The notes beneath the pieces were generated by a model. The model saw only the letters and a list, made by a program, of their open reading frames with translations, was not told the DNA's origin and ran no database searches. From Diphasiastrum complanatum (lineage: Eukaryota; Streptophyta; Lycopodiopsida; Lycopodiales; Lycopodiaceae), in NCBI GenBank assembly GCA_029204225.1, contig CM055113.1, forward strand, positions 8,402,352 through 8,466,351: 64,000 nucleotides of DNA, given 5' to 3'. Position 1 is the stretch's first letter, and the number at the start of each line of letters is the position of its first letter. Position numbers and translations under genes: made by a program. Positions 50,701 through 59,803 of the stretch are shown piece after piece.

Positions 50701-53700
50701 TTTGAACTAATTTGAGTAAAAGTTTTTGTTAATTTGGAACAATGTATTGAATTTCTTCGAGATTCAAATTCGATTTCTTGCACGACAATTTTCTTTTGCA
50801 CATGCGTTTTTAATTGAGGATGAGAATTAACTACATATATGCCAGTTGTATTTGAGCTTTATGAGGATTGAAGCGTATATGGCCATAAAGAATAACAAAG
50901 CCACGAAATGATCTCTTAGTAACTACAAAGGAACACTTAGATCCCTTGATGTATGGAAGATCGATAACAAGGGGATGATAAAGATATAAGTGGAGAACAT
51001 TGCCTTGCAAAAAAATGCTAAAAACAAGAATGTCATCAAATTAAACAATGACATTGACACCTAGTAAAGAACAAAAAATATGAGTCATGGCATATTGAAA
51101 AGTAGGGGGATCATTGGTTACACCAAAAGGAAGAACCTTGAACTGATACCAGCTAGAAAGCATATGCAACGTAGTTTTGTATTCATTAGAGGGATGCGTG
51201 CGGATTTGATGGTAGCCGAAACGAAGATTAGTTTTATATAAGAGCTTGTCTTTGCCTAACTGATCAAATAAATCATTCATATTAGGAATACGAAATTGGT
51301 TACAAATGTTGGGTTCATGGAGGGTGTGTTAGTCAATCCAAAGTCTTTGAGTACCATCTTTCTTATTAGCCAGGAGGATAGGGGCACCCAAATAGAGACA
51401 TAACTCTTGGAGTAGAACCACTCCTTCCCTAAGATTATGTCTACTTTATCTAAATTCATAATATGAAAATCAGGGGCTTCAACATAATCTTGAATCTTGA
51501 GCGGAAACTGAGGAACAAGCTGGTCCTATGCTTGCCGATCTTCCCCCGACGCCATTTTTACCATGTATAGATGGTTACAAGGTGCGGTGGCCACCTTGAG
51601 TTTCTGCACCAATCTAGAATTAATAGAATTATGGGTTGAACCATCATAAAAAAAAACAGTCACAACTTGGCGTCGTACAAACCCATTCATACGAATGAGG
51701 TCATGGGGGCCAAAACAGCCGTATTGAAACAACAATTGTCACAACTAGAGCCATCCTTAGGGGATAAATTAACAAAAGAAGTATTAGGATTACCTAACAT
51801 CTTGAAAGTTTTAGGATGCCCACCAAATTTCTTTTGTTTCTTCTGGCAATCTTTTGAAAGATGCCTCTTCTCCATACAAGAGAGACAAGCCATCGGTCCT
51901 TGCCTTGTCATAATCAGCGCGATCCAGCTTCATGCACTTTTTCTTGCCCTGGGAACCAGTGTCTGTCTTGTCCTTGCCCCCCTTCTTGAAAAATTTTCTT
52001 TCTGCTCAGTCTTGGAGATAAGGGGAACTGAGAATTTTCAAAACGAAGCACAAACCATTTAAGGCCAAGCAACATAATTTACTCCTTACAGAAACCTATA
52101 TGAGCGTCATCGAAGATTTTCGCAAAGCGAATTGCACCTTCAATCGTCTACTGTTGGTTGCGCCACACTTCTAGTTGAAATTCTTTCGGAATCCCCAATG
52201 TAAAATGTAACTTTATTAAGCCAAGGTACGAAGTGAATCGGGGTAAGGCTTCCTGGAACTCTTGTACGTAGGCGTCCAATGGCCTACTACCCATCTGTAC
52301 GATGGCGAAAGGCCGCCAATGCTCAAAATCATCAAGGACTGGGAGGAAGGCCGTTTGAAAGGCTTCCTGGAAGACATCCCAAGTGGTAGGTGTACCAGTC
52401 CTGCCACCATGTATATGTTTTGCCACACAAAAACGTGAGGGTAGTAGCGATCTTTGTACTATTAGGCGAATCGTGCATGGAAAAGTGACTATTCCACTGA
52501 TCCAACCAAGAAAGTACCATGTCGCTCTCGGGATGCCGGTGCTTCTTTTCTCCCGAAAAGAATTCTAGGCTAAACATGGGAAAGCCAAGCCAAAACAAGC
52601 TCCTCAATGATGAGAATGGAGGCTATACCCCCCACCCACATCATTTTCCTTCCCTTTTTGGTTTTACTAGGTGGTGAGCCTTGTGGGCACCTAGCAAGCA
52701 TATGGCCCCAAAGCCAAGTGCAACCCTTATGGGCACCACCTTACCCTCCTATCACGTGGCCACCACCCTTCCTATGTCACCTCACCCAAGGGTCACACCA
52801 AGTGACCTCCACCTCAAGTTAGCTCCTTTAGACCTATGGCCTTATGGCCTTAGATGTCCCTAGATCTCTCCCAAGGCTTATCCTTAGGCTAGAATAGGGT
52901 GCTAGTACAACTATACATTCATAGGAGAGGAGTGGAGAGAAAATGACATTTTCTTCCTTTGAGGTTTGCGAGAGCTAGATTTGAAGTGGTTTATTGTTAT
53001 GCAGGTGGCTGGGGAGCAAAGAGGATCAGGGGAGGTGGTGGAAGGATGTACTCACTCAACCCCCTGTCCAATACTTGTTGCTGGTACGGCCTATGGGTGT
53101 ACGTCCTCAACCCATCCACCCTCTTCCTTAGTTCAAAGCTTAGATTTCTATTTTTTCAAAAGCTTAAAATTATGTTTACAAGCCTCTTACTAAGTTTTGA
53201 AACTTAGAAAAGTTTAAAACTTAAGCTTACAAAAGTTTAAAACTTTTATAATCTTTTAAGCTTAAAAAAGTTTGATAGTTTCATAAAACTTTGTAACATC
53301 GCGTCACATAGTCCTATTGTCGAGTCACATAGTTCTATTGAGATTGAGTCACACATATCGATACCTGTCGAGTCTTCTTGTATAGCGATCGACTCTCAGA
53401 TCGAGAGGGATACACATCACGAGTTAGAGTCAGCTCTACAGGCTGATGCTGAGTACCTTGGTGTTGCTCTAGCTTTAGAGGTTGACGTTGCTCCAGATCT
53501 ACAGGGTGATGCTGAGTGCCTTATACCTATATGCCTGGATTCATAGATATCGTGTTCAGTGGTCATTCCTGGCTTTATTGATATTGATGCCGCATACCTT
53601 GATGGTGTTTCTACTATTGTTCCTACGCATACTTCAGATATCCCTCCTGGTTCGGTGGTTGGTGCAGTATCTTTTACATTGGTCTCTATATCTCCTTCTC

Positions 53701-54367
53701 TTGATTCTATTATGGTCGATCTTCCTGCTGATTTCTATGAGGTTCTTCACGGTTCCATGGTTGATGGTTCCCTCACTATTGGTGATTAGGTTGTATCCTC
53801 TTTAGCTTTACTCCATGGATCTCTACTTGAGGTTTGTGATCTGCCTCATGGTATAAAAGTTGAGCTTGCTATTCATCATTCCAATGCATTTCTTCTTTCA
53901 TTTATTTCAGTGGCTTCAATTGCTGCTATTCCTAATGCTAGTTCCTTGGTTGCAGCGCTTCACCTTTTATGGTCTATTTGTATCTAATGTGATGCTAAAT
54001 CTGTGATTGTGTTCATTACAATACTGTTGCATGTAAAGAGCATACGAGTTTTTATATATATGGCATGTAATTGTCATGACCAATTCAAGTGACTAGTTTT
54101 GATAGCAGGATACATATGGTATAAAAAATAATGATCAACAAGAGATTCATTTCAATGATAAACATCATTCACTTATCCAACAAAAGTCAAGCAAGAATGG
54201 CAACTTAACCCATCTTTTAAAATAGTTTCAAATGATATTGTTACAAAGAAGACACTCAATTTATGTCAAACTAAAGGGCAGTTGCTGAAACTTACCGTTG
54301 ATGTTGCATACGTAGGACCTGTTCCCTCCAGGAATAAAAGACCTTCTTTCTTAGCTTCAACCATTAT
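38260..54367 (-). CDS. HDA14: HDA14-like class II histone deacetylase, 3' five exons (5' end outside window)
   Basis: The exons are, in transcript order, 54296-54367, 46578-46634, 42365-42616, 42053-42234 and 38260-38560. Joined, they give 287 codons plus a stop in one frame, with GT donors and AG acceptors at every junction. The product matches the plant HDA14 type of the RPD3/HDA1 zinc-dependent deacetylase superfamily. It has [24 protein letters not shown] (His dyad), [10 protein letters not shown] (zinc Asp and His), [10 protein letters not shown] (third zinc Asp) and LEGGYDL (catalytic Tyr). It would remove acetyl groups from lysines; in Arabidopsis HDA14 has been reported in chloroplasts and with tubulin. 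Three of the four internal introns hold or border retroelements. The transit peptide and first part of the domain lie right of 64000. Confidence 0.92.
38740..39977 (+). mobile_element. 3' end of a plus-strand Ty3/gypsy element in an HDA14 intron
   Basis: Integrase C-terminal text ([19 protein letters not shown] near 38860, [12 protein letters not shown] near 38930) is followed by a chromodomain-like [16 protein letters not shown] near 39070. A pre-polypurine spacer with GGGCAATGTTCTAAAAGAGG follows, then a polypurine tract and a 3' LTR at 39607-39977 (TGTTATGGACAC..TTCATAATA). Several stops break the frame. Everything upstream of the integrase end is missing, so this is a 5'-truncated copy, opposite in direction to the host gene. 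Confidence 0.75.
39607..39977 (+). repeat. 3' LTR of the truncated gypsy element
   Basis: TGTTATGGACAC follows a GAGGGGAG purine tract. The end GTGTTCATAATA corresponds to GTGTTCATAACA of the related LTR at 44259-44655. About 371 bp. Confidence 0.72.
39978..40820. other. Intron sequence, no gene recognised
   Basis: No coding motif. Part of it (about 39980-40600) may still belong to gypsy debris, since the next recognisable element begins at 40821. Confidence 0.4.
40821..41300 (-). mobile_element. 5' remnant of a minus-strand gypsy element (LTR end, leader, gag knuckle)
   Basis: On the minus strand an LTR end (GTGTTCATAACA at 41209) is followed by a primer binding site variant TGGTATCGAAGCAC and, within about 40 bp, a (CT)n tract. 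An open frame to 40821 then carries a decayed zinc knuckle ([15 protein letters not shown]) and the gag-protease linker ending in CLAQLAYAT. The same linker (CHAQLAYPTW) occurs in the element at 54644. Most of gag is missing, so the leader is fused to the knuckle region by deletion. Confidence 0.65.
41107..41155. repeat. (GA)n microsatellite in a gypsy leader
   Basis: About 49 bp of GA (CT on the element's strand), lying just downstream of the primer binding site of the minus-strand remnant. Confidence 0.9.
41546..41806 (+). other. Unidentified open frame, possible gag N-terminus
   Basis: The 85-aa frame contains [20 protein letters not shown], a heptad-like coiled-coil pattern often found at gag N-termini of gypsy elements, but there is no knuckle or protease after it. 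I cannot assign it. It lies inside an HDA14 intron. Confidence 0.25.
42053..42234 (-). CDS. HDA14: HDA14-like gene, penultimate exon
   Basis: The acceptor TTCAG ends at 42235 and the donor GTAAGA starts at 42052. It encodes [20 protein letters not shown], then [13 protein letters not shown] and PDIILVSAG. This is the substrate-pocket region conserved in class II deacetylases. A short intron of 130 bp separates it from the preceding exon, the only intron free of transposon. Confidence 0.92.
42365..42616 (-). CDS. HDA14: HDA14-like gene, catalytic exon
   Basis: 84 codons, phase 0 at both ends. The acceptor CTGACAG precedes 42616 and the donor GTGAGC follows 42365. It encodes [20 protein letters not shown], then the His dyad in [32 protein letters not shown] with two zinc ligands, and [11 protein letters not shown]. 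All active-site residues of this part are present. Confidence 0.94.
42617..43269 (-). other. Intron with a GTTCC/GGAAC cluster
   Basis: No gene. At 43085-43205 the pentamer GTTCC or its complement GGAAC recurs many times in both orientations, making short inverted repeats. The rest is ordinary AT-rich intron. Confidence 0.5.
43270..44258 (-). pseudogene. Gypsy RNase H end and integrase fragment
   Basis: Minus-strand text begins with [15 protein letters not shown] near 44245, the RNase H tail. The integrase zinc region follows ([17 protein letters not shown] near 43930), then the core ([20 protein letters not shown] near 43760) and [19 protein letters not shown] with the catalytic Glu near 43540. 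It ends with [14 protein letters not shown] near 43440. Frameshifts occur near 43610 and 43785. This is the only HDA14-intron copy with an integrase core, so it may represent the autonomous relative of the pol-less family. It is cut at 44258 by an LTR in opposite orientation. Confidence 0.8.
44259..44655 (+). repeat. 5' LTR of the gypsy element
   Basis: 397 bp, TGTTATGGACAT..GTGTTCATAACA. A TATA-like CTATAAATAG lies near 44438. The same LTR family occurs at 39607 and 47019. Confidence 0.82.
44656..44669 (+). promoter_or_regulatory. Primer binding site
   Basis: TCGTATCAGAGCTC directly after the LTR, one or two changes from the initiator methionine tRNA site. Confidence 0.7.
44722..44784. repeat. 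(CT)n microsatellite in a gypsy leader
   Basis: About 63 bp of CT dinucleotide, some 50 bp downstream of the primer binding site. Confidence 0.93.
45046..45854 (+). pseudogene. Gypsy gag fragment
   Basis: The frame begins [18 protein letters not shown] stop lies near 45140 and another at 45386-45388, and a frameshift near 45465 shifts the rest. The retrotrans_gag domain is clear: [56 protein letters not shown] and [13 protein letters not shown]. It aligns along its length with the gag of the element at 54644 ([30 protein letters not shown]), so the two belong to one lineage. Confidence 0.82.
45861..46577 (-). other. Intron sequence, no gene recognised
   Basis: No coding or LTR motif recognised between the truncated gag and the next exon. 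Confidence 0.5.
46578..46634 (-). CDS. HDA14: HDA14-like gene, 57-bp exon
   Basis: The acceptor TTGCAG precedes 46634 and the donor GTATGTG follows 46578. The 19 codons read [19 protein letters not shown], matching the family segment just before the catalytic exon. It is too short for open-frame searches and was found from the splice sites and family match. Both ends are phase 0. Confidence 0.9.
46635..47018 (-). other. Intron sequence before a gypsy LTR
   Basis: Nothing recognised. The gypsy LTR starts at 47019. Confidence 0.5.
47019..47424 (-). repeat. 3' LTR, minus strand
   Basis: 406 bp. Minus-strand text TGTTATGGACACGC..TTTGTTCATAACA. A GGGGGGAG purine tract precedes it at 47425-47440. 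A TATA-like CTATAAATAG lies near 47235 on the minus strand. Confidence 0.82.
47019..49171 (-). mobile_element. Minus-strand gypsy copy lacking pol core: 3' LTR, chromodomain-like end, integrase C-terminus, filler
   Basis: Reading the minus strand from right to left: a filler block with no known domain (48271-49171), the integrase C-terminal region ([35 protein letters not shown] near 48310-48400), and a chromodomain-like [15 protein letters not shown] near 47770. A GAGGGCAATGTTTTAGAAGG spacer with polypurine tract and the 3' LTR 47019-47424 follow. The filler aligns with 58600-59050 of the element at 54644 ([20 protein letters not shown] against [20 protein letters not shown]). So it is a second copy of a pol-less design, with a different LTR. 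Confidence 0.75.
49172..50299 (-). other. Decayed repeat DNA, no clear gene
   Basis: A spacer-like GAACATTGCCCTCC text near 49300 resembles the pre-polypurine module of the gypsy LTR elements, suggesting another truncated 3' end here. Otherwise only short frames are present. Confidence 0.35.
50300..50640 (-). pseudogene. Ty1/copia integrase fragment
   Basis: Minus-strand text [40 protein letters not shown] and RQNGIVKK is a copia integrase core with the second Asp and the region of the Glu. It is short and flanked by unrelated gypsy sequence, so it is a nested or rearranged scrap. Confidence 0.75.
50990..52607 (-). pseudogene. Ty3/gypsy gag, protease and reverse transcriptase (second lineage)
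   Basis: On the minus strand gag (52148-52607) carries [29 protein letters not shown] and [20 protein letters not shown], with a knuckle [14 protein letters not shown] near 51850-51890. The protease site is [20 protein letters not shown] near 51640, with the Asp-Ser/Thr-Gly triad decayed to Tyr-Asp-Gly-Ser. Reverse transcriptase (51041-51280) has [20 protein letters not shown] and [17 protein letters not shown], then FDDILVFS for the active site near 51040-51020. Frames are shifted several times. The gag differs from that at 45046 and 55785, so it is another lineage. Confidence 0.8.
52608..53329. other. No gene recognised; AAGTTTAAAACTT palindromes
   Basis: Possible leader of the preceding gypsy copy. 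At 53140-53290 the palindrome AAGTTTAAAACTT and variants recur several times. Confidence 0.4.
53330..54025 (+). mobile_element. Plus-strand fragment of the gypsy filler block and an LTR tail
   Basis: Text from about 53540 to 53860 ([54 protein letters not shown]) aligns with 57600-57900 of the element at 54644. The order is the same and there is an extra TSDIPPGSV stretch that is out of frame in the other copy. An LTR-like tail (TGTGATTGTGTTCATTACA) ends near 54020. It is a rearranged scrap of a pol-less element. Confidence 0.6.
54296..54367 (-). CDS. HDA14: HDA14-like gene, first exon inside the window
   Basis: The acceptor ATCTCAG precedes 54367 and the donor GTAAGT follows 54296. The 24 codons read [20 protein letters not shown] then ATST. 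They match the family segment ending GPTYATST that precedes the [10 protein letters not shown] exon. It is phase 0 at both ends. The upstream exon is not in the window. Confidence 0.88.
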
Positions 54368-54643
54368 CTGAGATCCAAAGCATGATGTTAGGAGGCACAA
54401 AGTTTGAATTTATTTTAAAGGCACAATCATAAGAGCCTACACAATCGTAATGATATTCCTAAACATTTGAAGTTGTGATTTCACTACAAGTTCATTTGTG
54501 AGGAACATGACCCTACTTACATGAATAGGAAGCACACATTCATGACCACGCACTTGCCTCAAAAGCGGCGTCTACAATATGTTGTTCATTTCACTTATTA
54601 CCCGTACTAATTTTGCCTGCCTACCTATTTCCATGTTCCTTAC
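54368..54643 (-). other. Intron sequence
   Basis: Nothing recognised up to the target duplication CTTAC at 54639-54643. Confidence 0.5.
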
Positions 54644-55088
54644 AGTTATGGACTCGACTCATTACATTCACTGCGTCCATTTACATTTACTTTACTTTAT
54701 GCATAAGCAGGCCTTGGGCCCTTTTTTATTCATTAGTGACACTTAGACTATATGGTTGGCCTTAGGCCTTATTATTCATTATTAGGCCATTTGGACATAT
54801 TAAATGTCCAAATGGGGGCCTTCTTGGAGGGCGCACTATTTTCCCTCCTAGTTGGGCCCTAGCCACCGGAAGCTTCCTTTTAGGGCTTCCTCTTGGCTAT
54901 AAGTAGGGAAACTGTGTCATTTGTTATTCAGCTGGTGATATTGATCTCTCTCTTTAGTCTCCTTAATCTCTCTCTTTTCTGCTTTCTAGGGTTGGTTCTT
55001 GCTTATGTGCTGCTTTCATAGCTTAAGTCTTGCTTATGTGATGCTTTCATAGCTTAGCTCTAGATCAACTGTGGTTCTATTCTTAGCT
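54644..55088 (+). repeat. 5' LTR of the non-autonomous gypsy element
   Basis: 445 bp, AGTTATGGACTC..TATTCTTAGCT, nearly identical to the 3' LTR apart from a short divergent patch near 54805. A TATA-like CTATAAGTAG lies near 54898. Confidence 0.88.
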
Positions 55089-55102
55089 TGGTATTGGAGC
55101 AC
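55089..55102 (+). promoter_or_regulatory. Primer binding site
   Basis: TGGTATTGGAGCAC directly follows the LTR, two changes from the initiator methionine tRNA site. Confidence 0.7.
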
Positions 55103-55784
55103 TTCCCTGATTGCTGAATTTCAGATCTGATTTTCTGATTGGGTGCCCATTTTCCTTGCTGATTTTTCTCTCTTTGCTGAGGGCTTTCGTCTCTTTGCTT
55201 CAGCAACATTCCGCACAGTTTGGAGGAGGACCAGCTCCTATCAAAGCATTTTCCTTGGCGGAGCTTTAGCAGATAGTTAGCGGAAGTACTTCCACTAAAT
55301 TTGGCGGCTGGAAAAAAAAAAAAAAATTGGGCAGATTATTTCCGGCGCCCAAGTTCCAACCCTCTATCACCCATTTCCAGCTTGTTTGCAGGCTCTCCAG
55401 CGCCCAATTCCCTCATCTCTTTCATCCGTTCCTCCTCCCATTTTCAGCCCTCTCACTTTTGTTTGCAGGCTGTCCAGCCGCTTCATACTTGTCACTTTCG
55501 TCCGTTTTTGTCTCCGTTTGCAGCCATTTTTCACACCTTGTTTGCAGGCTGTCCATCGCCCATCTTCAACCAAATTTCACGAAATTCCGACTCCGTTTGA
55601 TACTCCAATTTGTCACTTGCCTCCTGGCTGTCCAGCACATTTTTACAGCCTTCATTTTCACTTTTTTTCATTTGCTGATTGCTGTCCTTTCTTAGTTGTA
55701 ATAATAGTGGTTTTAATAGACTAACTTGGGGTGACGACAAGAGTCCGCTCTCTCAAGTTTTCGTCTATTCCTTCCACTATCATT

Positions 55785-57415
55785 ATGGCACATTCACCTA
55801 CCCCGAGTGAGACTACTCAAGAAACCTTATCCGATCAGTTTCGTCGCATGGATGAGACCCTTTCTGGCCTCATTCTTCGCTTCGATACCGTTATGACCGG
55901 CTTTGCTACTATGCAGTCACAGATTGATTCTTTACAGCCTCATGGTCCTGGTAAAGCTCTTGTTTTTCCTTCATTTGGGACTCCCCCTCCATTTGGATTT
56001 CCATCTTCCTCTGCTAGTCAGCCTGGTGGTGGACCGTTCATTCCACCTAACCCATCTCCTGGTTTCTTTTCACGTCCCCCACTTCTTGAGCCACACTTGG
56101 CTCGAGACTTTCGTGATAGGGTACAACTTGCTACCTATTCCGGTTCCTCTGACGGGAACTTATTAGAGAATTGGTTTGCTAAGCTTGACACATATTTTCA
56201 GATCTACCCTAAGACTGATCCTCAGAAGATCCAGTTGGCTGCTTTACATTTAGATGGACGCGCCGCCACGTGGTGGCGAGTTTATAGAGCTGATCCTGAT
56301 CGGGAAGGGCTCCATTTATGGCATACTTTTCGCTGTGACCTCCGTCATGCTATGATTGACCCTCAGTGGCTCGACCGCCAACGTGATACATTCCGTAGTC
56401 TCACTCAGACCAGTGATCTTGCTTCTTATACAGATCAGTTAATGGAGCTTTCTTATCTTTTCACAGATCTACAACCCACTGAGCTTATTTCTCGTTACAT
56501 TGTTGGGCTTCGTGGTCCTTTACGTTATGATGTTTCTTCCTTCCGTCCTCCCACACTTGTTGAGGCGATGTCTCTTGCCAGTACTTTACAGCATAAGTAC
56601 TCTGACACTCTTCCTTCTCGCTTCTCCCGACCCCATCCTTCTGCTTCATCTTTTCCCGCTACGTCCACCCCTACACCTGCCCCTTCTGTTACAGCTCTCT
56701 CCATGTCCCTTCGTCTCCTCGTCCTCCGACTCCTCGACCTGATTTTGTCCAACATTACACGTCTGCAGAGTTCACTGACCTTCAGCAGCAGCGTCTTTGC
56801 TTTCATTGTAAGAGTCCTGACCATTTTGCCCATGATTGCCGTCAACCTCTCCCTACTACTACTACTGTTTTTTACCATGAGGGCACTACTCCAGATGATT
56901 CCGATATCTACATTCATATTGCTGATGAGCCTGACCTATCCTCTGAGCCTTCCACTAATTTACTTCCTACTACTTGCCATGCTCAGCTTGCCTATCCTAC
57001 TTGGACAGGGCGTCCTGGTCCTCGCTCCATTCGGTTATGTGTACGTATTATAGGTCATGAGTATATTGCTTTAGTTGATATTGGCAGCACTCATTCTTTT
57101 ATTAGTAGTTATATCACTAGTCGGATACGTGCTTCACCCGTTCCTGCTTCACAGCCAATCACAGTTGAGGTTGCCAGTTCCCATTCTTTTCCTAGTTCTC
57201 AGATGTTTCAGCGTTTACCATACCACATTGGAGATTTTTCTGGACAAGCAAATCTTTACATTATTCCTATGGAGCATTATGATCTTATCCTTGGTGCTAA
57301 TTGGTTTGCATCTCTTGGAGCTGTTACACTGGACTTGACACAGCAGACATTGACATTTGTACTTGATGCAGTTACACACTCACTTGTTGGCATTGATTCT
57401 CAGGGAGACCTTTAG
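55785..57415 (+). pseudogene. Gag and protease of the non-autonomous gypsy element (one frameshift)
   Basis: Gag from ATG 55785 (MAHSPTPSETTQETLSDQF) carries the retrotrans_gag domain: LARDFRDRVQLATYSGSSDG, RAATWWRVYRADPD, WLDRQRDTFRSLTQ and [13 protein letters not shown] frameshift near 56690 moves the rest to another frame. There the knuckle CFHCKSPDHFAHDC is found near 56792, then CHAQLAYPTWTG and the protease with ALVDIGSTHSFIS near 57070 and DLILGANWFASLG near 57285. It ends at the stop 57413-57415. The active site reads Asp-Ile-Gly-Ser; the family mostly has Asp-Ser/Cys/Thr-Gly. Gag otherwise looks well kept. Confidence 0.85.
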
Positions 57416-59150
57416 TTGGTTACCGGGAAGCAGTTTATGCGTAGCCTGCCAAAGGCTGACGATGCAACTCTTCTTTCCATTCAGAGTACATCAGTTGCTA
57501 CTTCACTTTCACCATCCGTGGGTCCTCTTCCTCAGGTTGATGCTGCTTCAGATTTACAGGTTGTTGTTGTGTGCCTTGCGCCTATATGCCTTGATTCACA
57601 GATATCTTATTCAGTGGTCATTCCTGGTTTCATTGATATTGAGACCGTATACCTTGGTGGTATTTCTACTATTGCTTTTGTGCATACCCTCCTGGTTCGG
57701 TGGTTGGTGCAGTATCTTCTCCATTGGTCTCTATATCTCCATCTCTTGAGTCTGTTATGGCCGGTGTTCCTGCTGATGTCTATGGGGTTCTTCATGGGTC
57801 CACGTTTGATGGTTCCCTCGCTATTGGTGATCAGGTTGTATCTTCTTTCGCTTTACTCCATGGATCTCTGCTTGAGGTTTGTGATCTGCCTCATGATATT
57901 TCTACGGTTCCTGACATGATTCATGCGCCTTTGGCCCTTACTGTTACACATTTTTCATCCGAGGATATTTGCCAGATGGTCACTATTACTTATCTAGGGT
58001 ATTTATATGCTGGGATCTTTTTAGATGAGTACACGGACATCCTTCCATCCCCTGGTGTTTCTACATATAGGTTTGCTGCAGTCCATGCCGATGCTATGGA
58101 TATATGGCATTCCTGGTTATTACATATAGCTTGGTTTTCATTTGGACCTGTTGATTGGTGCTGGTTTTTCCATATTACTGATCGCCTATGGTGCGGATAT
58201 CTCTATGATTATGCATGTGGCTCTCTATCTGTTCCTTGGATTGTTGCTCATTGTCAGGCTTGGCATATCCTGTTTGCTTGGGTTATTGCCTCCGTTCCAG
58301 CTACTGTTTGTCTGGGTGATCTTCAGGTTCCCTGTCATTTCAGGTTGCTCCATATCGCTTGGTCTCCGATGCTGAGTTGCCACTTTGTTTTGGTGTTCTG
58401 AGACCATCAGGGTACCTTGAGAGAATTCCTTCTCCACTCTTGGATAGTTTTTGGGGATGTTGCCGCCATATACTTCAGTGTTGCTCATATGTGCTTTGAT
58501 ACTCATTCCCAGCTACACGTGGATATTGCTCCGATGCTTGCTACTGATGTTGCGGAACCTGTTCCTCGTTCCAGTGCATTTCTTCTATTCCTCACTTGTG
58601 CGCCTGGTGTGTACTTTGGGATTACACTTGCGGCCAGTTCCGATGGGTCATCCGATTCTCCATCCGTTTTTGGTGTATCCTATGATGGATTGGTATGTCC
58701 ATATGAGGCCTTTCTGGATGAGTTTTTCGGCTACAGTTTGTCAGTTTGGGCCTCTACTATTTCTAGATTTGTTGCTACTATTTTTATGCATCATGTCTTT
58801 TCAGATGATGCATTGATTTCTTGGACCTTCTGGAGCTTTTGGCATGCTGCTCTTCTCGTGATATGGGCCTTGAGGGTACCGTATGCCATTGCTACTTCTC
58901 ATTCATGGGCCCTATGGACACCTTGGGCTTTTGACCATGTTGGTGCATATTTCTCCATTTTAAGCTATCCTTTGTCAGGATGATCTCCTTGGTGCTAGTC
59001 TTCCGATGCTGCTATCTTTTCTTGGGGCACCTTGCACATATGGTTGATGGTTACGTGTATCATGCGGCTATTCGCGATGAGTGTCCATCTCTTTTCCAGT
59101 TTCCTTATTGGCTTCCTGTTGCTGATGCAGTTCTACCTTCTCGGGCTTTT
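57416..59150 (+). other. Conserved block in place of RT, RNase H and integrase core
   Basis: This is where reverse transcriptase should begin. The first 60 codons still resemble the protease-RT linker (SLPKADDATLLSIQS). After that no polymerase, RNase H or integrase core motif is seen in any frame. Open frames 57416-57919 (167 aa), 57700-58401 (233 aa) and 58417-58983 (188 aa) are rich in Ser, Leu, Trp and Tyr and match no family I know. Parts align with 53540-53860 and with the minus strand of 48270-49000 at roughly 80% nucleotide identity by eye, so the block belongs to the family and is not a single accident. Confidence 0.6.
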
Positions 59151-59755
59151 TGGATACCTTGGTGCTCGAGAGCTTATTACCCAGGCTGGTTCTCATTTAC
59201 AGCATGTTCAGCAGCGTTATTAGACCTTAGTTGATCGTCACCGCCGCCATGTTGAGTTTCAGCTTGGAGATATGGTTTATCTACGCCTACGGTTTGCACG
59301 TCATCATTTTGTCCAGGGCCATGCTTCTACTGAGAAGCTTGCACCACGTTATTATGGGCCTTATCGCATTTTGGAGGTTCTTAGTCCAGTTACATATCGC
59401 TTACAGCTTCCTGCTTCCACACGCGCCTGTGATGTATTCCATGTCAGTTTATTACGTGCTGCTATTGAGGATGATGCTCCTTGTGATGTTGAGTTTCCTA
59501 CTGCTCCAGAGTTATTTCCATTTTTACCGGCTGCTATATTATAGGTTCGTCTATACCATAGTCGACGCCGCCGACAGATTCAGTTTTTGGTCTAGTGGGA
59601 TGGCCTCCTATTGAGGAGGCCACATGGGAGCCTATTGATGTCTTTTATCATACACCATCACTTGCGGATCAGGCTCGTGCTCTTGCTGTACTTGTTGATT
59701 CCTCTACATCAAATGTTGTTCTAGTTGTTGATGCACCAGGGCTTGCTGCTACTTG
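59151..59755 (+). pseudogene. Integrase C-terminus and chromodomain-like end
   Basis: Text resumes as standard gypsy: HLQHVQQRY, then a stop near 59221, DRHRRHVEFQLGDMVYLRLR, EKLAPRYYGPYRILEVLSPV, ACDVFHVSLLRAA and [13 protein letters not shown] second stop lies at 59542-59544. A chromodomain-like WDGLPIEEATWEPIDVFY comes after a third stop near 59595, and a tail to 59755. This region normally helps target integration; without the catalytic core it has no enzyme function. Confidence 0.82.
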
Positions 59756-59803
59756 ATCCAGTTTCTTTTTGGCAGTTGGGTCTTTTTCTTTTGTGCCAGG
59801 GAG

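Noticed and set aside
54901-55000. CT-rich region as a CRISPR-like or tandem regulatory array
   Set aside because: It is the R/U5 part of the LTR, repeated identically at 60060-60150 because it is in both LTRs.
57700-58401. A new membrane protein gene in the gypsy filler block
   Set aside because: The frame is Leu/Trp-rich but is broken relative to the parallel copies and sits inside a retroelement; kept as an unexplained block and not as a gene.
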